Shown: positions 7,318 through 13,812 of the stretch, one piece after another | Layout: each line of letters starts with the position of its first letter | How positions within the stretch are numbered: the stretch's first letter is position 1 | Source of the DNA: CAYLOP01 sp964385305 | Lineage (GTDB): Bacteria > Chloroflexota > Anaerolineae > Anaerolineales > E44-bin32 | DNA length: 15,437 bases | Assembly: GCA_964385305.1 (NCBI GenBank) | Contig: CAYLOP010000069.1 | Coordinates: forward strand, 1-15,437 | Direction: 5' to 3' | The notes under the pieces: model-generated | Databases searched by the model: none | The model's input: the letters and a program-made list of their open reading frames with translations, nothing else | What the model was told of the DNA's origin: nothing | Program-made: the position numbers and the translations under genes

Positions 7318-7684
7318 AGTGGGAGATTCTTGGGTGGGGTGGTCCCCATATTTGTGCCGCGCGGATCATTTATGCAGGTATTGTTGAATGGTCCCCCGCT
7401 AAGAAGGCTCGTTCTGCGCCTGGTTGCTCGTAGTGCGCATAGCCATATATAATATACAACCCTTCACTACCAACAGAATTCCTTGAATAGACCATGCAAG
7501 CAAGGTGGTCAATATCTTGAATGAGTGCAACCACCGGTTTATAAACCCTCCTTCACTTTTTGTGGAATTTCCAATAAAGGATCGGTAATTTTCATTTAGA
7601 ATAGGTCTATCCCACGCTTAATATATCTTTGGTAGGATACTGGCTTGGATGGAGTCGATTAATCGTTGTTAAGGGAGTAAATGC
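7318..7684. other. Intergenic stretch of 367 bp with YihY promoter
   Basis: No gene is recognised here. The stretch is AT-rich in its second half and holds a good promoter candidate at 7517-7545 with a perfect palindrome on the -10 element. A short TGGAA-T-TTCCA inverted repeat lies at 7563-7573. A GGGG/CCCC mini-stem near 7337-7350 is too weak to call a terminator for the racemase gene. Confidence 0.5.
7517..7545 (+). promoter_or_regulatory. Predicted promoter for the YihY-family gene, with palindrome on the -10
   Basis: TTGAAT (7517-7522) and TATAAA (7540-7545) are 17 bp apart. The -10 lies inside the perfect 12-bp palindrome GGTTTATAAACC (7536-7547), which a repressor dimer could bind. 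Transcription would start near 7552, giving a leader of about 130 nt. Confidence 0.5.
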
Positions 7685-8536
7685 GTGTTCAACTGGGATA
7701 GCGCACGCCAGCGGTTGAAGGCATTCATCCTAGACGCGTATCGGCGGTATGTGGCATATGATTGCGCCCTACGTGCTGGCAGCCTGGCGTATTACGCACT
7801 GCTTTGCATCTTCCCGTTGCTCTTGTTTCTGGTCTTTCTCGGAACCCAGGTGCTGGCCTCTGAGGCTGCGCGCGCCTCACTGGAAACAGCCATCTCCCAA
7901 TTGACACCCCAGACCGCGGACATCATTTCCAATGCAGTGGAACAGTCCATCCAGGCGAGGGGATCGATCGGTGTGATCAGCGCCTTAGGTTTGTTATGGA
8001 GCGCGTCGGCGGTATTCGGCGTACTTTCATCGACGATGAACCTGATATGGGAGGTCAGTCCAAGACCTTTCTGGCGGCGCCGGCTTATGGCGTTGCTCGC
8101 TGTGTCGGCGATTTCAGGATTATTTGTACTCTCGTTGTTGATGAGCGTGATCGGTGTTTTGAGAGATCTTCTAGCCATTTTCCCATCCTGGCGTTGGGTA
8201 AATCCGCTCGTGAGTCTCATGATTTCTGTAGCTTTGTTTTGGTTGATCTACCGTTCGCTCCCCAATCGCCGGGTAGATGCGCGTGCGGCGCTGATCGGGG
8301 GAGGGCTTGCAGCGGGGTTGTGGCAATTGGCGAAAGCGGTTTTTGCCTGGTACCTTGGCTCAGGATGGGCACGTTATGGGCTGGTCTACGGTTCGCTTAC
8401 CTCTTTGGTCGTACTGATCATCTGGATGTATCTGTCCGCGTGGATCTTGCTGACCGGCGGGGTAGTGGTCGCGGCGCTTGAGCGAGTGTATTGGCCAATA
8501 GACGACGTACAGGCAGTTGATGATTTCTCAGGGTAG
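7685..8536 (+). CDS. YihY/BrkB-family inner-membrane protein
   Basis: This 283-residue integral membrane protein belongs to the UPF0761/BrkB-like family, a group often mislabelled as ribonuclease BN. About six transmembrane segments can be seen, near residues 35-57, 94-115, 135-158, 173-191, 202-222 and 236-266. The family marks are present: ALRAGSLAYYALLCIFPLLL at the first helix (28-47), an RVDARAAL segment before helix 5, and YGSLTSLVVLIIWMYLSAW leading into the last helix. The usual GAE after that helix is GGV here. Transport or envelope roles have been proposed for the family, and no reaction is established from sequence. GTG at 7685 is preceded by GGGAG (7673-7677). An ATG at 7681 is in another frame. 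Transcribed probably from the promoter at 7517-7545. Confidence 0.88.
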   Translation: MFNWDSARQRLKAFILDAYRRYVAYDCALRAGSLAYYALLCIFPLLLFLVFLGTQVLASEAARASLETAISQLTPQTADIISNAVEQSIQARGSIGVISALGLLWSASAVFGVLSSTMNLIWEVSPRPFWRRRLMALLAVSAISGLFVLSLLMSVIGVLRDLLAIFPSWRWVNPLVSLMISVALFWLIYRSLPNRRVDARAALIGGGLAAGLWQLAKAVFAWYLGSGWARYGLVYGSLTSLVVLIIWMYLSAWILLTGGVVVAALERVYWPIDDVQAVDDFSG

Positions 8537-8576
8537 TTCATGGGCTTCTCGGTTGAGAGAGTTTGATCTCAGATAG

Positions 8577-8605
8577 TTGACGTTGTCGGCAACAATCGGT
8601 AGAAT
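8577..8605 (+). promoter_or_regulatory. Strong predicted promoter for the repeat protein/L25 unit
   Basis: TTGACG (8577-8582) and TAGAAT (8600-8605) are separated by exactly 17 bp, which is close to the sigma-70 consensus. The spacer begins with an inverted repeat GTTG-TCGG-CAAC (8582-8593). The predicted start is near 8612, about 66 nt before the repeat-protein ATG. No better promoter is seen before the L25 gene, so this one may serve both. Confidence 0.6.
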
Positions 8606-8677
8606 TCTCATTTGCGACGTCGGGGCGTTTCCAACCAGACGGGAGACAGCCCCCTTTTTTCGCTTGAGAGGGGCAGC

Positions 8678-9163
8678 ATGGCTGAGAGCAGCGGAAGCAC
8701 GAAGCAAGAAGAAATCAAAGCGGATGTCATCAACCTTAGTGGTGGGGTGATCGACACAGTTGAAGCGGACTTGGTCCACATCTCACAAGGCGGTGCGAAT
8801 CGCATTGCCGCCTCAGACGTAAGGATCAACACGGGTGGTGCGGCCATGATTTACGCCGAGCACGCGGCGCTCCATCAAGGAGCTGCCTTGGCTATTCGTG
8901 CAGAGACGGTGGCTGTCGAAGAAGGCAACATTGGGGTTGCGGTTGGCGACCACATGAATGTGGTCAACTCTCGCGCTGGTGTGCTGTATGCTAACCAGGC
9001 CGAGCTTAGTAACAGCAGTTCGGTCATTCTCCTGGCGCGTGATGTCCATGGGAATGTGGAGACTGTGCTGGACACACGCGGCGCAATGCTCGCGGGACTT
9101 ATTTCTGGCATCGCAGTCGGGCTTGTCTTATTTGTCGGTCGATTACTTACGCGGCGTCGCTAA
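8678..9163 (+). CDS. Tail-anchored protein of 15-residue beta-helix-like repeats
   Basis: I do not recognise this gene by name. The 161 residues split into three parts. A short polar N-terminus (1-12) is followed by seven consecutive repeats of 15 residues (one of 16), about 13-118, with a pattern of A-(D/E) at the start, hydrophobic positions two apart, a small turn of G/S/N, then a second hydrophobic strand. Turns begin for example ADVINLSGG, SDVRINTGG, AEHAALHQG, AETVAVEEG and NQAELSNSS. The C-terminus has one hydrophobic helix (about 136-156) followed by LLTRRR. This looks like a small solenoid related in style to bactofilins, anchored by its tail in the membrane with the basic end outside the helix. 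Start ATG 8678 has GAGAGGGG upstream. An in-frame start at 8612 lacks a ribosome binding site and coincides with the predicted transcript start. The ribosomal protein L25 gene follows after 77 bp. Confidence 0.75.
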   Translation: MAESSGSTKQEEIKADVINLSGGVIDTVEADLVHISQGGANRIAASDVRINTGGAAMIYAEHAALHQGAALAIRAETVAVEEGNIGVAVGDHMNVVNSRAGVLYANQAELSNSSSVILLARDVHGNVETVLDTRGAMLAGLISGIAVGLVLFVGRLLTRRR

Positions 9164-9169
9164 AATTGC

Positions 9170-9229
9170 CACTGGTTAGCCAGTGAGCCCAAGGAGCGAG
9201 GGTAGCCCATGCGGGGCGAGAGGCGCTCC
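9170..9229 (+). promoter_or_regulatory. Structured leader before the L25 gene
   Basis: Two stem-loops fill the short gap. The first is CACTGG-TTAG-CCAGTG (9170-9185). The second is a longer one with outer arms GGAGCG (9193-9198) and CGCTCC (9224-9229) around an inner GCCC/GGGC hairpin (9205-9208 and 9214-9217). The second ends directly at the ribosome binding site GGAGG (9230-9234). Neither has a T-tract, so a role in RNA stability or translational control is more likely than termination. Confidence 0.35.
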
Positions 9230-9240
9230 GGAGGAAAACC

Positions 9241-9900
9241 GTGACAGAGACAGCATTATATGCCAAGGAACGCACACTGCGGGGCAGCCACGTAAAGGCT
9301 CTCCGCCGCGAGGGGATTCTTCCAGCCGTCGTTTATGGCGCTGGGATAGAATCGACAGCCATCGAACTCGATCAGCATGAAGCATCGAAGATTCTCTCTA
9401 CGGTCGGCGGATCGACGTTGGTAACCTTGAATATAGGGAAAGAAAAGCATCAAGTCTTAGTTCGAGAAATACAGCGCGATGTGATCCGTTTGGATATCTT
9501 GCATGTCGATTTTCTTAAAGTGGCCATGGACGTCAAGATCCGTACGATGGTGCCGGTTGAATTGGTAGGCGGAGCGCCTGCTGTTTATGAACTGGGCGGC
9601 CTCCTGGTCACAGGCCTGAACGAGGTTGAGGTTGAAGCCCTGCCGTCCGATTTGCCTGAGAAAGTAACCGTCGATATCGGCTCGTTAGTTAGCATGGATG
9701 ACAACATCACTGTAGCGGATCTGGCCTTTGGCGAAAGCGTAGAAGTCCTTACGAGTGCAGAAGAACTCATCGCAAGCGTTGTCTACCAAGTTGAGGAAGA
9801 AATCGAGGAAGAAGAGATCGAGGAGATCTTCGAAGAAGAAGGCGAGCCCGAGGTTATCGAGAAGGGCAAGCGAGAAGAGGAGGAAGAGGACGAGGAGTAG
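9241..9900 (+). CDS. rplY: Ribosomal protein L25, long Ctc form
   Basis: This protein binds 5S rRNA in the large ribosomal subunit. Its 219 residues match the long Ctc/TL5 type. The N-terminal 5S-binding barrel (1-95) shows SHVKALRREGILPAVVYG (16-33), and the C-terminal TL5-like domain (about 100-183) shows LGGLLVTGLNEVEVEALPSDLPE. The last 35 residues (185-219) are an acidic tail with 23 Glu or Asp, including runs such as EEEIEEEEIEE. Such tails occur in several bacterial groups with this form and are likely disordered. The start is GTG at 9241, with GGAGG six bases upstream. The gene is probably transcribed together with the upstream repeat protein. A terminator hairpin follows 29 bp after the stop. 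In many bacteria ctc genes are linked with pth, but not here. Confidence 0.95.
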   Translation: MTETALYAKERTLRGSHVKALRREGILPAVVYGAGIESTAIELDQHEASKILSTVGGSTLVTLNIGKEKHQVLVREIQRDVIRLDILHVDFLKVAMDVKIRTMVPVELVGGAPAVYELGGLLVTGLNEVEVEALPSDLPEKVTVDIGSLVSMDDNITVADLAFGESVEVLTSAEELIASVVYQVEEEIEEEEIEEIFEEEGEPEVIEKGKREEEEEDEE

Positions 9901-9929
9901 TCAACATACCTCACAGTGCAGCAAATCAT

Positions 9930-9956
9930 CGAGAGCGGGTTACCTACCCGCTCTCG
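9930..9956. terminator. Bidirectional terminator hairpin between convergent genes
   Basis: A perfect 11-bp stem CGAGAGCGGGT / ACCCGCTCTCG encloses a 5-nt loop (9941-9945). It sits in the 62-bp gap between the L25 stop on the plus strand and the Nudix gene stop on the minus strand, so it can serve both. The T-richness after the stem is modest on either side (TTCCCGTT on the plus strand), and for that reason efficiency is uncertain. Confidence 0.75.
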
Positions 9957-9962
9957 TTCCCG

Positions 9963-10556
9963 TTAAGAGGGTTCGGTCAGCATGTGGATGAGGTCCAGCG
10001 TGATTCGTGCGGTTGCGCCCCAGATCACTTCGCCATTAAAAGGTTTGAAGTAATATACCGTAAGGTCGGTTCCACTATGATGCGTAAGATGGTGTTCGGC
10101 TTGGATATTCGCAGGGTCAGCTAGCCATATCAGAGGAACGCCAAACGCAACGGCGACTTCGGCTTCATTGATCTGCAGGGAATATGGCCAGGGGATGATG
10201 CCCACAATAGGCGCGATGGCGAAGTTTGTCACAGTCAGTTGTGTATCCATGGTTCCCAGCACACGAATGTCCTGCCTGCGTAGGCCAAGCTCCTCTTCAG
10301 CCTCACGTAGGGCAGCGAAGACCGGAGTTTGGTCCTGGGGTTCGATCAAACCGCCAGGAAAGGAAACTTGCCCTTTATGGGAATCAAGATTGTCAGTGCG
10401 GCGGGTAAAGAGTAGATGCCAGACGTCCCTCTCACGATAGAGCGGGATCAATATTGCAGCAGGTTGCGCCTGCCACTCGGGGTGTGCTATTCGTTGCCGC
10501 CGCCCAAGCTCTTGTTCCAGGAATTCGGGCAGATTGTCAAGGTTGCCTAAGGTCAT
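9963..10556 (-). CDS. Nudix hydrolase, NudL-like CoA pyrophosphatase
   Basis: This enzyme probably cleaves coenzyme A or its derivatives to 3',5'-ADP and phosphopantetheine in the cytosol. The 197 residues contain the NudL/UPF0035 signature just before the Nudix box: LLFTRRTDNLDSHKGQVSFP at 48-67. The Nudix box starts at G68-G69 and ends REAEEELGL (84-92), with R84, E85, E88 and E89 as the metal-binding core. The box has one extra residue and lacks the first canonical Glu, as is usual in NudL proteins. The CoA-specific sequence, rather than the box alone, supports this assignment over a general Nudix enzyme. The ATG at 10556 overlaps the stop of the preceding gene by 4 bp (ATGA), so translation is probably coupled. 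It is the last gene of the unit and is followed by the shared terminator. Confidence 0.88.
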   Translation of the reverse strand: MTLGNLDNLPEFLEQELGRRQRIAHPEWQAQPAAILIPLYRERDVWHLLFTRRTDNLDSHKGQVSFPGGLIEPQDQTPVFAALREAEEELGLRRQDIRVLGTMDTQLTVTNFAIAPIVGIIPWPYSLQINEAEVAVAFGVPLIWLADPANIQAEHHLTHHSGTDLTVYYFKPFNGEVIWGATARITLDLIHMLTEPS

Positions 10557-11140
10557 ACCTGTGCTTCCAGAATGCTCCCACAGTAGTCACATAGCGCTCG
10601 TCCATCTTCGACCCAATGTACTTCATCAGGGATGACGGTCCCACCGCAAGAGGGACACTTGGCTGGCAGGTGGTGTGCTCGCTCAGCAACTGGCGCGCTG
10701 CCCAGGGTTAATCCCCCTTGAGCGAGCATTTCTTTAAGCTCAATTTCAAGGGCTGCGGCCTCATCGGTTAGATCGTGCTGGCGCATGTCGGCCAGCACGC
10801 GTGGACCAGCAGTCCGCAAGCGATGCCATTGACCCATGCTACGCATTAGTTGAAGCCCTTTCCGTAGCCGGGCTACAGCGCGTTCAGTTTCTTTGGCTTC
10901 CATCCATGCTCGTCCTGCCTGCAGATTGAGTTGGGGAGCGCGCACAATCCCTTGCGCTTCCCCCTTGTCTGCCAGGGACTCAAAAATTGGGGCTGCCTCC
11001 GCAGGTTTGCCCTGGGCCATTAAGTGATGGCCATGCTTGAGTTGCTTGAGCGCTGCACGTGCGGCGGGTGTTTGTGGGCGGAGAGGGCGCGGCTCAGGCG
11101 GGAATCGGTGTCGTCTTGGTGGTATGCGGCGTCGGAACAT
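10553..11140 (-). CDS. Helical protein with C-terminal zinc ribbon, unknown function
   Basis: I do not recognise a named family. The 195 residues have three zones. The N-terminus (1-24) is rich in Arg and Pro and likely disordered. The middle (25-140) is alpha-helical with TPR-like helix pairs, for instance ALKQLKHGHHLMAQGKPAEAAPIF followed by a second pair near 66-100 and a third near 110-140. The C-terminus is a zinc ribbon with C162, C165, C184 and C187 (CPSC and CDYC). A helical repeat plus zinc ribbon suggests an adaptor that binds protein or RNA (inference). ATG at 11140 has AAGGAG upstream on the minus strand (near 11150-11155). It overlaps the Nudix gene by 4 bp, so it is part of one operon with nudL, and trmI lies 89 bp upstream. 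Confidence 0.65.
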   Translation of the reverse strand: MFRRRIPPRRHRFPPEPRPLRPQTPAARAALKQLKHGHHLMAQGKPAEAAPIFESLADKGEAQGIVRAPQLNLQAGRAWMEAKETERAVARLRKGLQLMRSMGQWHRLRTAGPRVLADMRQHDLTDEAAALEIELKEMLAQGGLTLGSAPVAERAHHLPAKCPSCGGTVIPDEVHWVEDGRALCDYCGSILEAQV

Positions 11141-11174
11141 AGATGTTGTATCTCCTTCCAGTCGATGTGGTTAT

Positions 11175-11180
11175 ATTATA
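11175..11180 (-). promoter_or_regulatory. Possible -10 element between trmI and zinc-ribbon gene
   Basis: A perfect TATAAT hexamer is read on the minus strand, 34 bp upstream of the zinc-ribbon start. No convincing -35 hexamer sits 16-18 bp before it (ACAAAC at 17 bp). It may provide an internal promoter for the two downstream genes, or be chance in an AT-rich gap. Confidence 0.25.
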
Positions 11181-11229
11181 GCCACCGAACAATATCTGTT
11201 TGTTTCGCACTTGTAAAAAAGCGGCGAAA

Positions 11230-12021
11230 TCACAGATCGTCCTCGTCTTCTATGGGCAGAACGGCGCGTGCGAAGATGAGAAAACCGGTGTGGGCTATCA
11301 TGCGATCAACCGGACGAAAACGCTCAGGTACGGGTTTATAGAATCGCAGTAAGATCTCGCACACCTCCACCATGTGAAAACCGTTGCGTTGCAAGCTCTC
11401 AAGAAGAACATTTACCTGGTTGGTTGTGGGCACGATCACACCCAGAATGCCGCCATTTCTGAGCGCCGCGCGGGCTTGTGGGATCAGGGTATGCGGTGTA
11501 GGAAGGTCCAAGAAGAGCGCCTCAACATCCTGCTCATCGAAGCCTTCTGCTATTTCGCGTTGACGCAAGTCTACTCTATCCAGCAGGCCGACTTTTTCGA
11601 GATTTCGCCGCGCCAGATCTTGCATGTCTGCACGGCGGTCATAGGAGATTACTTTGCCCTCTGGACCCACCATCCACGCCAATGCCGTCGTCAGGGCTCC
11701 AGACCCCGTGCCAGCTTCGACTATAGTCTTTCCTGGACCGACGGAGAGACGCAACAAAATGTAGCCGATGTCTTTCGGATAAATGATCTGGGAGTGACGT
11801 TTTATCTGAAGTAAAAGATCACGCAACGTTGGCTCTAGGATGTGATAGGGTGCGTCGAGGTGACTGCGTAGTTCAGATCCCCATGGGATGTCAAGAAGAT
11901 CATCATGCTTGAGGATGCCACGGTGCGTTTGCAGGATCTCCCCCGGCTTGAGGTTAATAAAGAATTGCTTTCGGTCACTGGAAACCAGCATGGCGAGGTC
12001 GCCGATTTTTGAATGTCTCAA
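11230..12021 (-). CDS. trmI: tRNA (adenine-58-N1)-methyltransferase TrmI
   Basis: TrmI uses SAM to methylate N1 of A58 in the T-loop of tRNA, stabilising its fold, and works as a homotetramer. From the start chosen here the protein has 263 residues, close to known TrmI proteins (about 255-280). Recognised parts are LKPGEILQTHRGILKHDDLL near 24-43, IIYPKD before the Rossmann domain (about 79-84), SAM motif I EAGTGSG (102-108), and DLP at 172-174, the usual motif IV position. The start is TTG at 12021 because GGAGG (12027-12031) lies 5 nt upstream and family homology begins here. The longest in-frame ATG, at 12093, would add 24 residues unlike TrmI and has no ribosome binding site, as does ATG at 12045. 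A stem of eight pairs (12047-12075) lies in the leader. A zinc-ribbon gene follows after 89 bp. Confidence 0.88.
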   Translation of the reverse strand: MRHSKIGDLAMLVSSDRKQFFINLKPGEILQTHRGILKHDDLLDIPWGSELRSHLDAPYHILEPTLRDLLLQIKRHSQIIYPKDIGYILLRLSVGPGKTIVEAGTGSGALTTALAWMVGPEGKVISYDRRADMQDLARRNLEKVGLLDRVDLRQREIAEGFDEQDVEALFLDLPTPHTLIPQARAALRNGGILGVIVPTTNQVNVLLESLQRNGFHMVEVCEILLRFYKPVPERFRPVDRMIAHTGFLIFARAVLPIEDEDDL

Positions 12022-12111
12022 GGTTTCCTCCGTCTCTCGCTGCATGGGTGGAAAATGACACCGGCAATTCCCACCGTAGGGAATGACGATCATGCGAACA
12101 GATTTGCAAAT

Positions 12112-12139
12112 AGCATAATTTCATTCTAAGCCCGTGCAA
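12112..12139 (-). promoter_or_regulatory. Possible promoter of trmI
   Basis: On the minus strand TTGCAC (12139-12134) and TATGCT (12117-12112) are separated by 16 bp. The match is moderate in both hexamers. It would give a leader of about 85 nt before the TTG start of trmI, containing the hairpin at 12047-12075. Confidence 0.3.
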
Positions 12140-12152
12140 AGGAGTCTGCAAC

Positions 12153-12812
12153 TCATTGTGCATCTAATGGCTTGGTGGCAATGACGCGCAACACTTCGGC
12201 ACGGGGTAGCTGTACCCGCTCAAGGCGTGCGTCGAAACCCACCTTTCTCAGGACATCATCCCAGTCGGTTTGTGGCTCTCCAGATTGTCCTGTGAAGCGG
12301 TAAAGCCACGCGGCGAAGCGGTCGTGCAACGAACGCCCGGTAATCCGCGCGACACCGACGATGATCCACACTCCCCCAGGTCGCAGGACGCGATGCGCTT
12401 CGCGTGGTGTGAGGGGGTCGAAGATATACTCGCTTGGAAAAGATGAAACCACTGCCCCAAATGCATCGTTGGGCAAGGGAAGGCGCTGCGCGTATGCGCG
12501 CACAAGCCGTACCGGGAAGTCATGTTGCCGCAGGCGGCGTGCAGCCATACGGATCATCTGAGGAGAGACCTCCACGCCGGTTACCTTGCGGTCAACCTCC
12601 GCAAGCTGGAGCAACAGGTGCCCAGGCCCTGGCCCGAGCTCGACCAAATCACCTTGTGGCAAGTCCTGTATGGCGACAGATTGCCAGCTTCGCCATTGAC
12701 CCATCGAACTTGCCCAGGCGACGAAATCGTAGGCCCAAGCAAGCGTTGTGTAGAGATGCTTGAAGAAGAAACGCATGAAGGTGATCAGGAGCTTTCGTGC
12801 TATTGAGGCCAT
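12153..12812 (-). CDS. Class I SAM-dependent methyltransferase (UbiE/Methyltransf_11-like)
   Basis: The 219-residue protein has a Rossmann-fold methyltransferase domain. Motif I is VELGPGPGHLLLQL (57-70), the acidic residue at the end of strand 2 is E81 in GVEVS, the AYAQRLPLPNDAF stretch (107-118) fits motif II, and HRVLRPGG (140-147) is the usual motif preceding strand 5. This identifies a small-molecule or lipid methyltransferase but not its substrate. The first 30 residues contain a hydrophobic and aromatic stretch rich in Phe and Leu, which may be a membrane-associated helix (inference). Its ATG overlaps the last 13 bp of the YdjC-type deacetylase gene, so translation is likely coupled and the two proteins may act on related substrates. 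No ribosome binding site of consensus quality is needed in such an overlap. Confidence 0.85.
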   Translation of the reverse strand: MASIARKLLITFMRFFFKHLYTTLAWAYDFVAWASSMGQWRSWQSVAIQDLPQGDLVELGPGPGHLLLQLAEVDRKVTGVEVSPQMIRMAARRLRQHDFPVRLVRAYAQRLPLPNDAFGAVVSSFPSEYIFDPLTPREAHRVLRPGGVWIIVGVARITGRSLHDRFAAWLYRFTGQSGEPQTDWDDVLRKVGFDARLERVQLPRAEVLRVIATKPLDAQ

Positions 12813-13639
12813 GCTTTCCGGTAGGTACTGAGTTGGATGCCGGCGGTTTGCACGAATTGGCTCACGCTGGGATCCGTGAGGATTTTCAGCTCGGTCTCAC
12901 GCTCCACGGAATAACCCGCGGAAGCGCATAAAGCATCGTCGGCGATGCCTGGATGGCACATCAACTCGTGGATCCCCTTAGGGAGTCCGTCCAGCAGAGA
13001 AAGAAGGTGCTCCCGAGTGGCCTGGTCGCCAAAGAAACTTCCCAGAAAGTTATCCACATGGTGAACGCCTGCAGCAGCAATTTGCGCTATCGCTGTCTCT
13101 GTGATGAAATCGACGGATCTCTGTGGAAATGAATTCATGAGGGATTGACGGTTAATATCCGAAGGCAAAGGTGTACGTACGCCGCATCGATAATCCAATG
13201 CGATCGACAGACAACAATTCCAGATATCTGGGGAAAGCAAGGCGATGTGGTGGTGACTGTCTATATGATCAAGCCTTGCCCCAGTCGCAAGAAAGGTTTC
13301 GATTTGGGCGCGCCATTCCCGTTCAACTTCCAAGGGGTCGAGACGGTATGGGGAACGGTAAAGATCATCTTTACGAAGGAAAACGCCGTCGGCATCCACA
13401 AGGCTGGGGACATCCGATGCAGGAGTGCATGGACATCCAACGGTGAGGTTCAAATGGACGCCGAGTGCGAGTTCGGGGGTCTGGCGCATGGCAAGGTGGA
13501 CGTCAGAAATTGCTCCAGGCAAATTGATCATCACCGTAGTGGCGGTTACGATGCCACTTTGATGCGCCTGCCGGATGCCGACGGATACACCAGGGGATCG
13601 CCCGTAGTCATCTGCATTGACGATTAATACCTTATCCAT
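12800..13639 (-). CDS. YdjC/ChbG-type carbohydrate deacetylase
   Basis: This is a metal-dependent deacetylase of the ChbG/YdjC family, whose members remove N-acetyl groups from chitooligosaccharides; HpnK in hopanoid synthesis belongs to the same superfamily. With start 13639 it has 279 residues, close to the family length. The motifs are clear: LIVNADDYG (5-13) with the metal Asp in the ADD, GVHLNLT with H62, DSHHH at 127-131, and MCHPG with H229. ATG 13639 is the start that fits homologues best, and GGAG lies 12 nt upstream. ATG 13657 adds six residues but has no ribosome binding site. The substrate is uncertain: sugar, peptidoglycan-like glycan or polyol lipid. It is followed by an overlapping methyltransferase gene. 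MgtE lies 173 bp upstream, so the pair may have its own promoter, although none was found. Confidence 0.87.
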   Translation of the reverse strand: MDKVLIVNADDYGRSPGVSVGIRQAHQSGIVTATTVMINLPGAISDVHLAMRQTPELALGVHLNLTVGCPCTPASDVPSLVDADGVFLRKDDLYRSPYRLDPLEVEREWRAQIETFLATGARLDHIDSHHHIALLSPDIWNCCLSIALDYRCGVRTPLPSDINRQSLMNSFPQRSVDFITETAIAQIAAAGVHHVDNFLGSFFGDQATREHLLSLLDGLPKGIHELMCHPGIADDALCASAGYSVERETELKILTDPSVSQFVQTAGIQLSTYRKAWPQ

Positions 13640-13733
13640 AGGGTCCGTTCGCTCCATCGATGTCGGCTAATCTTGGTAAATGGGTGCGCGCTGTTGCCAC
13701 TGTTCAAGCACGCTGAGCCTGCGGCGAGCATGG

Positions 13734-13769
13734 TTAGTAAGATTCGATTCGGAGTGTGCCACTGTCCAT
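13734..13769 (-). other. 11-codon mini-ORF with strong ribosome binding site upstream of chbG-like gene
   Basis: In the gap after mgtE, AGGAGG (13784-13779, minus strand) stands 9 nt before an ATG that opens MDSGTLRIESY and then a TAA stop. The peptide contains no repeated amino acid typical of a transcription attenuator. It may be a leader peptide, a decayed gene start, or chance. Confidence 0.25.
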
Positions 13770-13812
13770 GCCCTAAAGCCTCCTGACCCTTCGATCATCT
13801 TCTTGGGAATGG

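Noticed and set aside
7996..8481. Plus-strand open frame of 161 codons inside the YihY gene
   Set aside because: It overlaps a well-supported membrane protein gene and its translation shows no family-like pattern.
8612..8677. Earlier start for the repeat protein
   Set aside because: The ATG at 8612 coincides with the predicted transcription start and lacks a ribosome binding site, while 8678 has GAGAGGGG.
9793..9897. GAA/GAG-rich repeat at the end of the L25 gene considered as a DNA repeat
   Set aside because: The bias is explained by the acidic protein tail and there is no regular DNA unit.
13145..13627. Plus-strand open frame of 160 codons inside the deacetylase gene
   Set aside because: It is antisense to a gene with all catalytic motifs, and has no ribosome binding site or recognisable domain.
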